Shown here: piece by piece, positions 43,488 through 51,695 of the stretch
How positions within the stretch are numbered: the first letter of the stretch is position 1
How the letters are laid out: every line of letters begins with the position of its first letter
Source of the DNA: Georgenia thermotolerans
GTDB taxonomy: Bacteria > Actinomycetota > Actinomycetes > Actinomycetales > Actinomycetaceae
Direction: 5' to 3'
Assembly: GCF_009193185.1 (NCBI RefSeq)
Contig: NZ_VUKF01000001.1
Span: 124,001 to 188,000, forward strand
DNA length: 64,000 nt
Position numbers and translations under genes: made by a program
Notes under the pieces: generated by a model
Database searches by the model: none
Seen by the model: only the letters and a program-made list of their open reading frames with translations
What the model was told of the DNA's origin: nothing

Positions 43488-43515
43488 AGGTTGACCAGGC
43501 TCGGTTGGTCAACCT
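43488..43515. promoter_or_regulatory. Autoregulatory operator candidate of toxin-antitoxin locus
   Basis: Perfect 10-bp arms AGGTTGACCA (43488-43497) and TGGTCAACCT (43506-43515) around 8 bp, 27 bp upstream of the antitoxin start. The site and position are those of operators bound by antitoxin or antitoxin-toxin complexes. Confidence 0.65.
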
Positions 43516-43567
43516 CGCAGAGCCCCCGCGCACGCGCCGCCGTCCGCTGTGCGCGGCGGCTCGAGTG

Positions 43568-44218
43568 TCAGCCTTCCCCGCCGAGCCCCGCCTCCCGGGC
43601 CCGCACGATGGCCGCCGAGCGGTGCGGCACCGCCAGCTTCGTCAGCACGTTGGCCACGTGGTTGCGCACCGTCTTGGGGCTGAGCACCAGGCGCCGGGCG
43701 ATGGCGGTGTTGTCGTGTCCGCGGGCCATGAGGTCGAGCACCTCGCGCTCGCGGTCGGTGAGCTCGGGGAACGGCGTGCGCGCCGCCGTCCGCCCGGCCA
43801 CGAGGGAGGACATCGCCCGCGCGGCCACCTGCGGGCCGAGGATCATCTCCCCGTGCGCCACCGCCCGCACGGCCCGTTCGACGGCGTCGGGCCCGGCGGA
43901 CTTGAGCAGGTACCCCCGCGCGCCCACCCGCACGGCGGCGACGACGGACTCGTCGTCCTCGCTCATCGTCACCACCAGCACCGCCAGGCGCGGGTGCCGG
44001 GCCGTCAGCTCGCGGGTGAGGTCGATGCCGGAGTCGGCGCCGAGGTGCAGGTCCATGAGCACCACGTCCACCGCGTCGCCGACGACGGCGCGGGCCTCGG
44101 CGGCGTCGGCGGCCTGCCCGGCCACCTCGATGCCGGGCAGGGAGCCGAGCAGCCCGGCCATGCCGAGCCGGAACACCGGGTGGTCGTCGACCACCACCAC
44201 CCGGATGCCCCCGCTCAC
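43568..44218 (-). CDS. NarL-family response regulator
   Basis: A 216-residue response regulator. The receiver has Asp11-Asp12, phosphoacceptor Asp56 (VLMDLHL) and the Lys of LLKSAGP; the C-terminal LuxR-type helix-turn-helix reads LTDREREVLDLMARGHDNTAIARRLVLSPKTVRNHVANVL. The ATG overlaps the stop of the histidine kinase upstream (ATGA), so the pair is translationally coupled. Target genes are not evident; it ends just before the toxin-antitoxin locus. Confidence 0.96.
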   Translation of the reverse strand: MSGGIRVVVVDDHPVFRLGMAGLLGSLPGIEVAGQAADAAEARAVVGDAVDVVLMDLHLGADSGIDLTRELTARHPRLAVLVVTMSEDDESVVAAVRVGARGYLLKSAGPDAVERAVRAVAHGEMILGPQVAARAMSSLVAGRTAARTPFPELTDREREVLDLMARGHDNTAIARRLVLSPKTVRNHVANVLTKLAVPHRSAAIVRAREAGLGGEG

Positions 44219-46203
44219 CGGGCGCCCACCGGCAGCACGGCCACGACGGACGTCCCGCGCGGCACGAGGGCGCGGATCTCGAGGCGGCCGCCGAGCTCCT
44301 CGGCGCGCTCGCGCATGGCGCGGGTGCCGACGCCGGCCGTGACGTCCGCCGGGAGGCCGGCGCCGTCGTCGCGGCAGGAGACCCGCAGGGCGGCGCCGTC
44401 GAGGACCACCTCGACGTCGCAGCTAGCCGCGCCGCTGTGCCGGGCGGCGTTGAGGATCGCCTCCGCGGCGATGCCGTACGCGGCCGCGGCCACCGTCGCG
44501 GGCAGCTCCGGCGGGACGTCGCACGCCAGCCGGACCTCGAACCCGTTCTCGCCGTGCCGGGCGGCCGCCTCGCGCAGCGCCGCCTCGAGCCCGAGCTCCT
44601 CCAGGACCGGCGGGAGCAGGGCCCGGGCGAGGTCGCGCACGTCCTCGACCCGCTGGTCGAGCTCGGCGGCCAGCGCGGCGAGCATCTCCTTCGCGGCGGC
44701 CGGGTCCGTCTCCACCAGGTTGGACACCCCCTGCAGGCCGAGGCGCAGGCCGGCGAACCACGGTCCCAGCCCGTCGTGCAGCTCGCGGCGGATGACCCGC
44801 CGCTCCTGCAGCCGGGCGGTGGTCAGCCGCTCGCGGGTGCGCGCGAGCTCCTCGGCGGTGCGGGCGAGCACGAGGCCGGAGGTCACCACGGCGGCGAGCT
44901 CCTCCAGCGCCCGGCCGGTGCGCGCGTCCAGCGCCTCCCCCGGCCGCGCCGTCACCGCCAGCACCCCCACCTGCTCGGTGCCGGCGACCAGCGGGACCCG
45001 GGTGGGGCCCGTCGTCGGGGTCCCCCAGGTCGTCATGACGCCCTCCTCTCCCGGCGCGCCGGCGAGCAGGGTCACCGACTCCAGCCGCAGCGCGGTGCCG
45101 ACGCTCTCCACGAGCGAGGCGAGCAGCGCCTCGGGGTCGGGCGAGCGGCCCAGCGCGGTGCCCATCCGGCCCGCGACCCGCCAGGGGTCGTGCGCGGCGC
45201 CGTAGACCATCACCCGCACCCGGCGCTGCAGCCACAGCCGGGTGGGCTGGACGGCGACGACGACGGCGGCGGCCGCGAGCGCCTGGGCCAGCCCCTGCCC
45301 GGGGACCAGGCGGGCCAGCAGCACGCCGACCCCCAGGTAGATCGCCGCCAGGCCGACGGTCAGCGCGCCGGCGAGCAGGGCGCGGGAGACGGCCACCTCG
45401 ATGCCCCACAGCCGCTGGCGCAGCACCACCGACAGGATCGCCGCCGGGAACAGCGCCTGGCTGGCCAGGTGCAGCGCCGGCGTCAGCCACGGCGCGACGA
45501 GCCCCTCGGGCAGCAGCAGCGGCACGAAGGAGACGGCCAGCACCGCGGTGCCGGCGGCGAGCCAGTCCAGCCCGACCGCCTCCGCCTCCCCGGCGCGCCG
45601 CCGTCGGACCGCCGTGGCGCCGGCGGTGACCAGGCCGAGGACGACGGCGGCCCCGAGCGTCGGCATGAGCGCGCCGTAGGCGCTCAGCAGGGAGCAGCCG
45701 AGGGCCGTGAGCGTGACCAGGCCACCGGCGGCCGGCCCCCACCAGGCGCGGCCGAGGGGCCGCTCGCGCACCAGCCAGGGCACCACCAGGAACAGCGCGA
45801 GGGTGCCCGGCACCCAGGCCCAGCCGAAGGGGTCGGCGAGCGGGCCGGGGTCCACGCCGCGGGCCAGGGCGAACACCTGCCACCCGCCGGCGACGGCGGA
45901 GACCGCACCGCCGACGCTCGTGACCGCCAGCAGGTAGCCGACGACGTGGCGGCGCCGGGCGAGCACGAGGGCGGTGACGGCGCCATAGACCAGGCCGACG
46001 GTGACGTCGACGAGCAGGAACAGGTCGCCAGGGGTCAGCCGCGGGCCCGAGGCGAGGTAGAGGGCCAGCCCGGCGAGGGAGAGGAGCCAGGCGGTCCCGC
46101 CCAGCGTGAGGGCGAGTGCCGGTGATCCGCCGGGCCCGGGCCGGGCGCGCGGCAGGACCCCGGACGCGGGGCGTCCGGGGTCCTGCCGGGTGGGCTCACC
46201 CAT
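44215..46203 (-). CDS. Multi-helix sensor histidine kinase (HisKA_3 family)
   Basis: A 662-residue kinase. About ten hydrophobic helices cover residues 30-320, a GAF-like domain about 345-450, then the dimerisation and phosphoacceptor region LQERRVIRRELHDGLGPWF with His476, and a C-terminal HATPase (N-box AAEAILNAARHSGAA, then DDGAGLP and GTRAMRERAEELGG). This DesK/LiaS-like order signals through the NarL-type partner encoded next. The start ATG at 46203 is preceded by an 8-codon reading frame that ends within it (see 46196-46222). The membrane part suggests that it senses lipid, envelope or small hydrophobic signals. Confidence 0.93.
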   Translation of the reverse strand: MGEPTRQDPGRPASGVLPRARPGPGGSPALALTLGGTAWLLSLAGLALYLASGPRLTPGDLFLLVDVTVGLVYGAVTALVLARRRHVVGYLLAVTSVGGAVSAVAGGWQVFALARGVDPGPLADPFGWAWVPGTLALFLVVPWLVRERPLGRAWWGPAAGGLVTLTALGCSLLSAYGALMPTLGAAVVLGLVTAGATAVRRRRAGEAEAVGLDWLAAGTAVLAVSFVPLLLPEGLVAPWLTPALHLASQALFPAAILSVVLRQRLWGIEVAVSRALLAGALTVGLAAIYLGVGVLLARLVPGQGLAQALAAAAVVVAVQPTRLWLQRRVRVMVYGAAHDPWRVAGRMGTALGRSPDPEALLASLVESVGTALRLESVTLLAGAPGEEGVMTTWGTPTTGPTRVPLVAGTEQVGVLAVTARPGEALDARTGRALEELAAVVTSGLVLARTAEELARTRERLTTARLQERRVIRRELHDGLGPWFAGLRLGLQGVSNLVETDPAAAKEMLAALAAELDQRVEDVRDLARALLPPVLEELGLEAALREAAARHGENGFEVRLACDVPPELPATVAAAAYGIAAEAILNAARHSGAASCDVEVVLDGAALRVSCRDDGAGLPADVTAGVGTRAMRERAEELGGRLEIRALVPRGTSVVAVLPVGAR

Positions 46204-46222
46204 GGGGGTGCGGGTCGGTCAT
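46196..46222 (-). other. Possible 8-codon upstream reading frame overlapping the kinase start
   Basis: ATG at 46222 opens MTDPHPHG and stops at 46196, overlapping the kinase ATG at 46203 in another frame. A TAGATT hexamer (46229-46234) lies 6 nt before the ATG, as in the leaderless promoters of this window, so ribosomes could begin here and re-initiate at the kinase. Not proven; the true kinase start could differ. Confidence 0.4.
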
Positions 46223-46228
46223 GGCCGC

Positions 46229-46234
46229 AATCTA
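46229..46234 (-). promoter_or_regulatory. Putative -10 element upstream of histidine kinase
   Basis: TAGATT on the minus strand, 6 nt before the ATG of the short upstream frame at 46222. Confidence 0.45.
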
Positions 46235-46259
46235 GGGACGATCCGGCCCGCCGGAGGCG

Positions 46260-46952
46260 CTATCGGGCGGCGCGTTCGCCGCGCAGCAGCGCCAGGGCGG
46301 TGACCAGCAGCCACACCGGCCCGATGAAGCCGGCCATGTACTGCAGCGGGGAGACGCCGAACAGCACCATCAGGCTGCCGAGCACGACGCTCGTCACGCC
46401 GAGGGCCTTGCCGGCCGCGCCGTGGCGCAGCGCCGCGATCCCGAGCGCGAGGGCGCTGACCCCGGCGGTGACCCACAGCCAGGCGATGGTGGCGACCCAG
46501 TGCGAGTAGAAGGACACGTCGGTGGCCGTCATGAGCTCGGGCTCGGACAGGCCGAAGACGAACTCGGTGTCGAGGCCGGAGCCGAGGACGAGGACGGCGG
46601 AGAGCACGCCCAGCCCGGTGGCCGCCACGGCCGGGAGCACGGAGCGGGCCGGCGACTGCCCGGCGAGCCGGCGGTACAGGCCGGCCGCGAACGGGATGAG
46701 CAGCAGGGCGGCGACGACGGTGGCGACGTGGAAGCCGATGAGCTGGGGAATGACCGTGCCGAGGTGCTCGGTGATCATCTCCGGGGTCGGCGGGTCGTTG
46801 CGGTCGAAGGCCGGGCTGACGCTCATCGACAGGTAGATGCTGGCGGCGCCGGCCAGTCCGGCGAGGACGCCGGCGACGGCCCAGCCGCGGCCGCCGGCCG
46901 CGGTGCGTCGGGTGGCGGGGGTGGTGGGGGACGTGACTGCGGAGGCGGTCAT
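46260..46952 (-). CDS. Hypothetical membrane protein, six to seven helices
   Basis: A 230-residue integral membrane protein. Hydrophobic segments include GWAVAGVLAGLAGAASIYLS, VATVVAALLLIPFAAGLY, LPAVAATGLGVLSAVLVLGS, IAWLWVTAGVSALALGIAAL, LGVTSVVLGSLMVLFGV and FIGPVWLLVTALALL. I cannot assign a family or function. The ATG at 46952 has GGAGTC 8 nt upstream. It lies between the PLP decarboxylase and the kinase genes, on the same strand, with its own short leader. Confidence 0.78.
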   Translation of the reverse strand: MTASAVTSPTTPATRRTAAGGRGWAVAGVLAGLAGAASIYLSMSVSPAFDRNDPPTPEMITEHLGTVIPQLIGFHVATVVAALLLIPFAAGLYRRLAGQSPARSVLPAVAATGLGVLSAVLVLGSGLDTEFVFGLSEPELMTATDVSFYSHWVATIAWLWVTAGVSALALGIAALRHGAAGKALGVTSVVLGSLMVLFGVSPLQYMAGFIGPVWLLVTALALLRGERAAR

Positions 46953-46986
46953 GGAAAGGGACTCCTTGGCTCTGCCCGCTGTGCTC

Positions 46987-47003
46987 CGGCCACCGTGGCC
47001 GGT
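46987..47003. terminator. Palindrome, possible terminator behind the PLP decarboxylase gene
   Basis: CCGGCCACCGTGGCCGG has perfect 8-bp arms around one base. A second stem (GGCTCG-ACAC-CGAGCC) follows near 47008-47023. Both lie in the 137-bp gap after the decarboxylase stop and before the next start. No T-run is present. Confidence 0.3.
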
Positions 47004-47089
47004 TCGGGCTCGACACCGAGCCTGGGGCGCCCGGCGTCCCGGGCGGCAGGGGCGGGTGTCCCGACCTGCCGGGCGGTTCGCGCGGGCTC

Positions 47090-48469
47090 TCAGAGCCCGG
47101 CGAGCACCCGGCGCACCGCCTCGAGGCTGCGGGCGACGTCGTCGTCGCTGGTGGACCAGTTGCTCACGGAGATGCGCAGCACGTCCCGCCCGCGCCAGCG
47201 CGAGCCGGTCATCCAGGTGGTGCCCTCCGCCAGCAGCCCCTCGACCACTCGCCGGGTGCGCTCGTCGTCGCCGAAGGAGACGCACACCTGGGTGAAGTCG
47301 ACGTCGTTGAGGACGACGGCGCCGTCGAGGGCGGCCAGGCCCCGGGCGAAGGCCTGGGCGTGGTCGCACAGCCGCTCGACCAGCTCGGCGGTGCCCGAGC
47401 GGCCCAGGCTGCGCAGCGCGGCCCACACCGGCACCCCGTGCGCGCGGCGGGAGAGCTCGGGCACGGTGTCCATGGGCTCGCTCGCGGCGCCGGTGAGCAG
47501 GTAGTCGGCGCGCATGCCGAGCGCGGCGCGGGCCGCGGCGGGGTCGCGCACGACGGCGAGGCCCGAGTCGTAGGGCACGTTGAGGGTTTTGTGGGCGTCG
47601 GTGGCCCAGGAGTCGGCGAGGTCGTGCCCGGCGAGCAGCGGGCGGGTGCGCGGGGAGGCCGCGGCCCACAGCCCGAAGGCGCCGTCCACGTGTACCCAGG
47701 CGCCGCGGGAGTGCGCGACGGCGACCGCCTCGGTGAACGGGTCGAAGGCGCCGGAGTGAACGTTGCCGGCCTGCAGGCACACGATCGCCGGGCCGTCCGG
47801 CGCCGCGTCGAGGGCGGCGGCCAGCGCGTCGGGGCGCAGCCGCCCCTGGTCGTCGGCCGCCACCACCTCCGGGGCGCCGAGGCCGAGGTAGCGCAGCGCC
47901 ACGGCGACGGACTCGTGGTGCTCGGCGCCGGCCAGGACCCGCAGGGGCGGGGCGCCGATCAGGCCCCGCTCGGCCACGCCCCAGCCGGCCCGCCGCAGCA
48001 CCTCGTCGCGGGCGGCGGCCAGGCAGGCGAAGTTGGCCATCGTGCCGCCGGTGACGAAGCCGACCGCGGCGCCGGCGGGCAGGCCGAGCAGGTCCAGCAG
48101 CCAGGCCGCGGCGACCTGCTCGACGGCGGCGCTGGCCGGGGACAGGCGGCGCAGCAGCGCGTTCTGGTCCCAGGCGGACACCAGCCAGTCCGCCGCCAGC
48201 GCCGCGGGCAGCGTCCCGCCGATGACGAACCCGAAGAACCGCCCCGACGGCATCGCCGTCAGCCCGGCGTCGACGGCGGCGGCGAGGTGGTCGACGACGT
48301 CGGCGGGCGGGGTCGGGCCCGCGGGGAGCTCGGTGCCCAGCGCCGCGACGACGTCGTCGACGTCCGCGCGCGGGGGCACGGGCCGGTCGGCCAGCGAGCC
48401 GAGCCAGTCGCGCGCGTGCCGGTGGGCGTGCTCGAGCGGGGCGTCGTAGTCCCCGGAGGGCCAGGCCAT
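47090..48469 (-). CDS. PLP-dependent group II decarboxylase-type enzyme
   Basis: A 459-residue enzyme. PLP-binding features are the phosphate loop GFVTGGTMANFACLAAAR, His184-His185 (AEHHESVAVALRYLG), the Asp262 pair (VHVDGAFGLWAAAS) and the Schiff-base Lys294 (ATDAHKTLNVPYDSG). The family covers aromatic and acidic amino acid decarboxylases and related aldehyde synthases; the substrate cannot be inferred. The ATG at 48469 is chosen over longer open frames because conserved sequence begins there. It is the first gene of a minus-strand run and is preceded by a 440-bp gap. Confidence 0.9.
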   Translation of the reverse strand: MAWPSGDYDAPLEHAHRHARDWLGSLADRPVPPRADVDDVVAALGTELPAGPTPPADVVDHLAAAVDAGLTAMPSGRFFGFVIGGTLPAALAADWLVSAWDQNALLRRLSPASAAVEQVAAAWLLDLLGLPAGAAVGFVTGGTMANFACLAAARDEVLRRAGWGVAERGLIGAPPLRVLAGAEHHESVAVALRYLGLGAPEVVAADDQGRLRPDALAAALDAAPDGPAIVCLQAGNVHSGAFDPFTEAVAVAHSRGAWVHVDGAFGLWAAASPRTRPLLAGHDLADSWATDAHKTLNVPYDSGLAVVRDPAAARAALGMRADYLLTGAASEPMDTVPELSRRAHGVPVWAALRSLGRSGTAELVERLCDHAQAFARGLAALDGAVVLNDVDFTQVCVSFGDDERTRRVVEGLLAEGTTWMTGSRWRGRDVLRISVSNWSTSDDDVARSLEAVRRVLAGL

Positions 48470-48666
48470 GGCCCAGTATGGGCGGCCGAGCGCTGTCAGG
48501 AGCGGGAAACGACGGCGCCACCGGGGGGCGTAGCGAGATCGGCGCACCTCGAGGGGCGTTCGACCCCCCACTTCAGGGGCAGGGAGGTTACTCTGGTCAC
48601 ACAAGACCGCGACTCCCCCGGGCGATCGGGCGGCGGTGCACACCGTCCATCGGCGGAGGGACCGCG
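48470..48666. other. Intergenic region with possible 5' leader
   Basis: A stretch without a supported gene between the decarboxylase (minus) and the candidate small ORF (plus). It has a GTTACTCT motif near 48590 that could be a plus-strand -10, followed by a leader with self-complementary GC blocks. I tested it by eye for tRNA and common riboswitch cores and saw none. Confidence 0.35.
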
Positions 48667-48828
48667 GTGCCCAGCGGACCAGGCCAGGTGATGCGTAGCA
48701 GTGTGGAAGCCATACACCGCCACCCCGGCCGCCAGGCGAGCCTTGCGATCCGTTGGCCGTTGATGCGCAGTCAGCACCGGCACCACCCAGGATCGGGCAG
48801 AGGTCGAGAAGCCGGCCCACCGAGGTGA
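48667..48828 (+). CDS. Candidate small basic protein, 53 residues
   Basis: Not recognised. A 53-residue frame from GTG with GGAGGG 6 nt upstream, rich in Arg and His (AIHRHPGRQASLAIRWPLMR, then SQHRHHPGSGRGRE). It has no cysteine, so it does not fit the cysteine-type leader peptides. Eight bp after the stop is a strong hairpin with a TTCG loop. Ribosome site, frame and hairpin together suggest a real small gene or a leader peptide with attenuator ahead of the LOG-family gene, but codon use alone does not prove coding. Confidence 0.45.
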   Translation: MPSGPGQVMRSSVEAIHRHPGRQASLAIRWPLMRSQHRHHPGSGRGREAGPPR

Positions 48829-48835
48829 CGCGTAC

Positions 48836-48863
48836 GAGGCCCGGGTCTTCGGACCCGGGCCTC
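48836..48863 (+). terminator. Strong hairpin with TTCG tetraloop
   Basis: GAGGCCCGGGTC - TTCG - GACCCGGGCCTC, a perfect 12-bp stem. A T-run is missing, as often in high-GC Actinobacteria. It lies between the small ORF and the LOG-family gene, 34 bp before the next -10. Confidence 0.7.
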
Positions 48864-48896
48864 TCGCCGTGCCCGGCGCCCGCCGCGCCGAGCCGC

Positions 48897-48902
48897 TAGG
48901 GT
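48897..48902 (+). promoter_or_regulatory. Putative -10 element of a leaderless promoter
   Basis: TAGGGT followed by 7 nt and the GTG at 48910. Confidence 0.5.
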
Positions 48903-48909
48903 CCGCCGG

Positions 48910-50004
48910 GTGAAGGGCGGACGAGGCAGCACGGTCGAGGTCGAGAGCCTCGACGAGTTCGACAGCCGCGTCGCGGCCGGGGCCACGTCGCTGGGCGGAT
49001 GGCACCTGCAGTCGATCGACCTGACAGCGCGCGGGGGCGTCCTGCGCGAGCTCGACCCCGCCGGGGCGCTGTTCCTCGGCTGCGCGCTCGACCGGGCCGA
49101 CGAGCAGAGCCTGCGCGACCGCGGCGCCCTGATCTTCCCCGTGGTGCCCGCGGTGCCGATCGACCCCTACCGGGGCCGCCTGTACACCGCCGAGGAGCTC
49201 TACGCGGGTCTGGGCACCGGCTACGAGCACACGCTCGACGCGCGGGTGTACGCCTGGTCCCAGCAGCCGGCCACGCTCGACGTCACGCTCGCCCGGGCGC
49301 TGCACGACCACGCGATCGACGACGCCCTGCACGACCTCGTGCCCGGCCGCCGGCTGGTCGGCGTCATGGGCGGCCACGCCGCGGCCCGCGGCAGCACCAC
49401 CTACGCCGACGCCGCCCGCCTCGGCCAGCAGCTGGCCCGGGCGGGGCTGACCGTCCTCACCGGCGGCGGGCCGGGCGCGATGGAGGCCGCGAACCTCGGC
49501 GCCTACCTCGCCGACCGCTCGCCCGGCGAGCTGGGCGAGGCGCTCGCGACGCTCGCCGCCGTCCCGGGCTTCGTGCCCTCGGTGAGCGACTGGGCGCGGG
49601 TCGCCTTCGACGTGCGCGCCCGCTGGCCGCGCGGCACCCGGTCCGTGGGGATCCCCACCTGGCACTACGGCCACGAGCCGCCGAACGTCTTCGCCACCGA
49701 CATCGCCAAGTACCTGCGCAACGCCATCCGCGAGGACGTTCTGCTGCAGCTGGCCACGGCCGGGATCGTCTTCCTGCCCGGCGCCGGCGGGACCGTGCAG
49801 GAGATCTTCCAGGACGCCTGCGAGAACTACTACGCCGACCCGTCCTCCGTCGCGCCGATGGTGCTGGTCGGCCGCAGTTACTGGACCGAGGCGGTGCCCG
49901 CGTGGCCGCTGCTGCAGTCGCTGGCCCGGGGCCGGGAGATGGCGGACAGCATCCACCTCGTCGACGACGTCGCCGAGGTGCCGCCGCTGCTCGCGCAAAG
50001 CTGA
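48910..50004 (+). CDS. LOG-family Rossmann-fold protein
   Basis: A 364-residue member of the LOG/lysine decarboxylase-like group. The Rossmann part (about 150-320) has VGVMGGHAAARG, LTVLTGGGPGAMEAANLG and the PGGxGTxxE-like motif as PGAGGTVQEIFQDA, which keeps the Gly-Thr and Glu used to cleave nucleotide monophosphates. The N-terminal 140 residues are an extension seen in long actinobacterial members. Short LOG enzymes release cytokinin bases; the long ones have unknown substrate. The GTG at 48910 has TAGGGT 7 nt upstream, fitting a leaderless start. Confidence 0.88.
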   Translation: MKGGRGSTVEVESLDEFDSRVAAGATSLGGWHLQSIDLTARGGVLRELDPAGALFLGCALDRADEQSLRDRGALIFPVVPAVPIDPYRGRLYTAEELYAGLGTGYEHTLDARVYAWSQQPATLDVTLARALHDHAIDDALHDLVPGRRLVGVMGGHAAARGSTTYADAARLGQQLARAGLTVLTGGGPGAMEAANLGAYLADRSPGELGEALATLAAVPGFVPSVSDWARVAFDVRARWPRGTRSVGIPTWHYGHEPPNVFATDIAKYLRNAIREDVLLQLATAGIVFLPGAGGTVQEIFQDACENYYADPSSVAPMVLVGRSYWTEAVPAWPLLQSLARGREMADSIHLVDDVAEVPPLLAQS

Positions 50005-50115
50005 GCGGCCACCGGTTCGCCGCGGCGCCCGCTGTGGCACGATCGAGACGACCCACGATCCGGACACCCCTTCTCATCGCGGGTTTCCCTTCGAAGGAGA
50101 GAAGAGACGAGGACG

Positions 50116-51576
50116 ATGACGACCGACGTCACCACGCAGTGGTCAGGCAAGCTCTACTCCGGCGGCTGGGTCGCCGGTTCCGGCCCGCGCATCGAGGTCC
50201 GCTCCCCCGCCACCGGCGAGCGCCTCGACGAGGTCGCCTCCGCGAGCACCGAGGATCTCGACGCCGCGGTCGCGCAGGCGCGCGAGGCCCAGCGGGCCTG
50301 GGCGGCGCTGCCCTACGACAAGCGGGCCGCCGTCCTGCTCAAGGCCGCCCAGCTGCTCCAGGAGAACCCCGAGCGGCTCGCCCGCTGGCTCGTCGCCGAG
50401 GCCGGCTCGGGCCAGGGCAAGGCCGCCTTCGAGGTGGGCCTGGTGACCACCGAGCTGCAGGAGTCCGCCGCGCTGGCCTCGCATCCGTACGGGGAGATGC
50501 TCCGCTCGGTCAAGCCGCGCCTGTCCGTCGCCCGGCGGGTGCCGGTCGGCGTCGTCGGGGTGATCTCGCCGTTCAACTTCCCCGGCATCCTGTCCATGCG
50601 GTCGGTGGCGCCGGCGCTGGCGGTGGGCAACGCCGTCATCCTCAAGCCCGACCCGCGCACCACCATCAGCGGCGGGTTCGCCCTGGCGGCGCTGCTGGAG
50701 GAGGCGGGCCTGCCCGCCGGGGTGCTGCACGTGCTGCCCGGCGGCGCCGAGCTGGGTGCCGCGCTGGTGGCCCACCCGGGCATCCCCTGCCTGTCCTTCA
50801 CCGGCTCGACGACGGCCGGCCGCAAGATCGGCGAGGCGGCCGGGCCGCTGCTCAAGAAGGTCCACCTCGAGCTCGGCGGCAACAACGCCCTGCTCGTGCT
50901 GCCCGACGCCGACCTCGACGCGGCCGCCTCCGTGGGGGCGTGGGGTTCCTTCCTCCACCAGGGCCAGATCTGCATGACCACCGGGCGCCACTTCGTGCAC
51001 TCCTCGGTGGCCGACGAGTACGTCGCGGCGCTGGCGGACAAGGCGAAGAACCTCACCGTCGGGGACCCGGCCGACCCCACCAACGCCCTGGGCCCGATCA
51101 TCGACGCCCACCAGCGCGACCGCATCCACGCCATCGTCACCGGCGCAGTCGAGCAGGGCGCCACCCTCGCCGCCGGCGGGGAGTACACCAACCTGTTCTA
51201 CCGGCCCACCGTGCTCGGCCACGTCCGGCCGGACAGCCCCGCCTACACCGAGGAGATCTTCGGCCCCGTCGCCCCGGTCATCACCTACGACACGGTCGAG
51301 GAGGCCATCGAGCTGATCAACGGCTCGGACTACGGCCTGTCGGTGAGCATCCTCACCTCGAACCCGTACGCGGCGTACGAGCTCGCCGACCGCATCGACT
51401 CCGGCGCCATCCACATCAACGACGCCACGGTCGACGACGAGGCGACCGCCCCGTTCGGCGGCTCGAAGGCCTCCGGGGTGGGCGGCCGGTTCGGCGGCCC
51501 GCACGCCGGCCTGGAGACGTTCACCGAGACGCAGTGGATCACCATGCAGCAGGAGATCGAGCGCTACCCGTTCTGA
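50116..51576 (+). CDS. Aldehyde dehydrogenase (benzaldehyde dehydrogenase-like)
   Basis: A 486-residue NAD(P)+-dependent dehydrogenase. Active-site residues are Glu252 (LELGGNN), Cys286 (GQICMTTGR) and Lys177 (VILKPDPRT); the cofactor loop is FTGSTTAGRKIGEA. The GMG-type C-terminal block and GGSKASGVGGRFGG are those of the aromatic aldehyde branch (benzaldehyde or vanillin dehydrogenases). The ATG at 50116 has GAAGGAGAG 15-20 nt upstream with a nearer purine run. It converges with the DUF1918 gene over a repeat-containing gap. Confidence 0.94.
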   Translation: MTTDVTTQWSGKLYSGGWVAGSGPRIEVRSPATGERLDEVASASTEDLDAAVAQAREAQRAWAALPYDKRAAVLLKAAQLLQENPERLARWLVAEAGSGQGKAAFEVGLVTTELQESAALASHPYGEMLRSVKPRLSVARRVPVGVVGVISPFNFPGILSMRSVAPALAVGNAVILKPDPRTTISGGFALAALLEEAGLPAGVLHVLPGGAELGAALVAHPGIPCLSFTGSTTAGRKIGEAAGPLLKKVHLELGGNNALLVLPDADLDAAASVGAWGSFLHQGQICMTTGRHFVHSSVADEYVAALADKAKNLTVGDPADPTNALGPIIDAHQRDRIHAIVTGAVEQGATLAAGGEYTNLFYRPTVLGHVRPDSPAYTEEIFGPVAPVITYDTVEEAIELINGSDYGLSVSILTSNPYAAYELADRIDSGAIHINDATVDDEATAPFGGSKASGVGGRFGGPHAGLETFTETQWITMQQEIERYPF

Positions 51577-51606
51577 TGCCGGCGGCTGTCTGACGAGCCC
51601 GCGACC

Positions 51607-51690
51607 GACGGCGCCGGTGACCTTCCTCGGGAGGCCGCCGGCGCCGTCGTCGTGGGTGCCGCCCTCGGGAGGCCACCGGCGCCGTCTCTC
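51607..51690. terminator. Duplicated hairpin region between convergent genes
   Basis: GACGGCGCCGG (51607-51617) pairs with CCGGCGCCGTC (51638-51648). A near copy of the segment CTCGGGAGGCC.CCGGCGCCGTC follows at about 51664-51690, so two alternative stems can form. It lies between the aldehyde dehydrogenase stop and the DUF1918 stop and may terminate both. Confidence 0.5.
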
Positions 51691-51695
51691 GTGGG

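Noticed and set aside
43462-43533. Longer N-terminus of the antitoxin
   Set aside because: It would translate through the inverted repeat that looks like its operator, and adds no conserved sequence.
48836-48863. tRNA-like stem
   Set aside because: A single hairpin with a TTCG loop and no cloverleaf or T-loop sequence.
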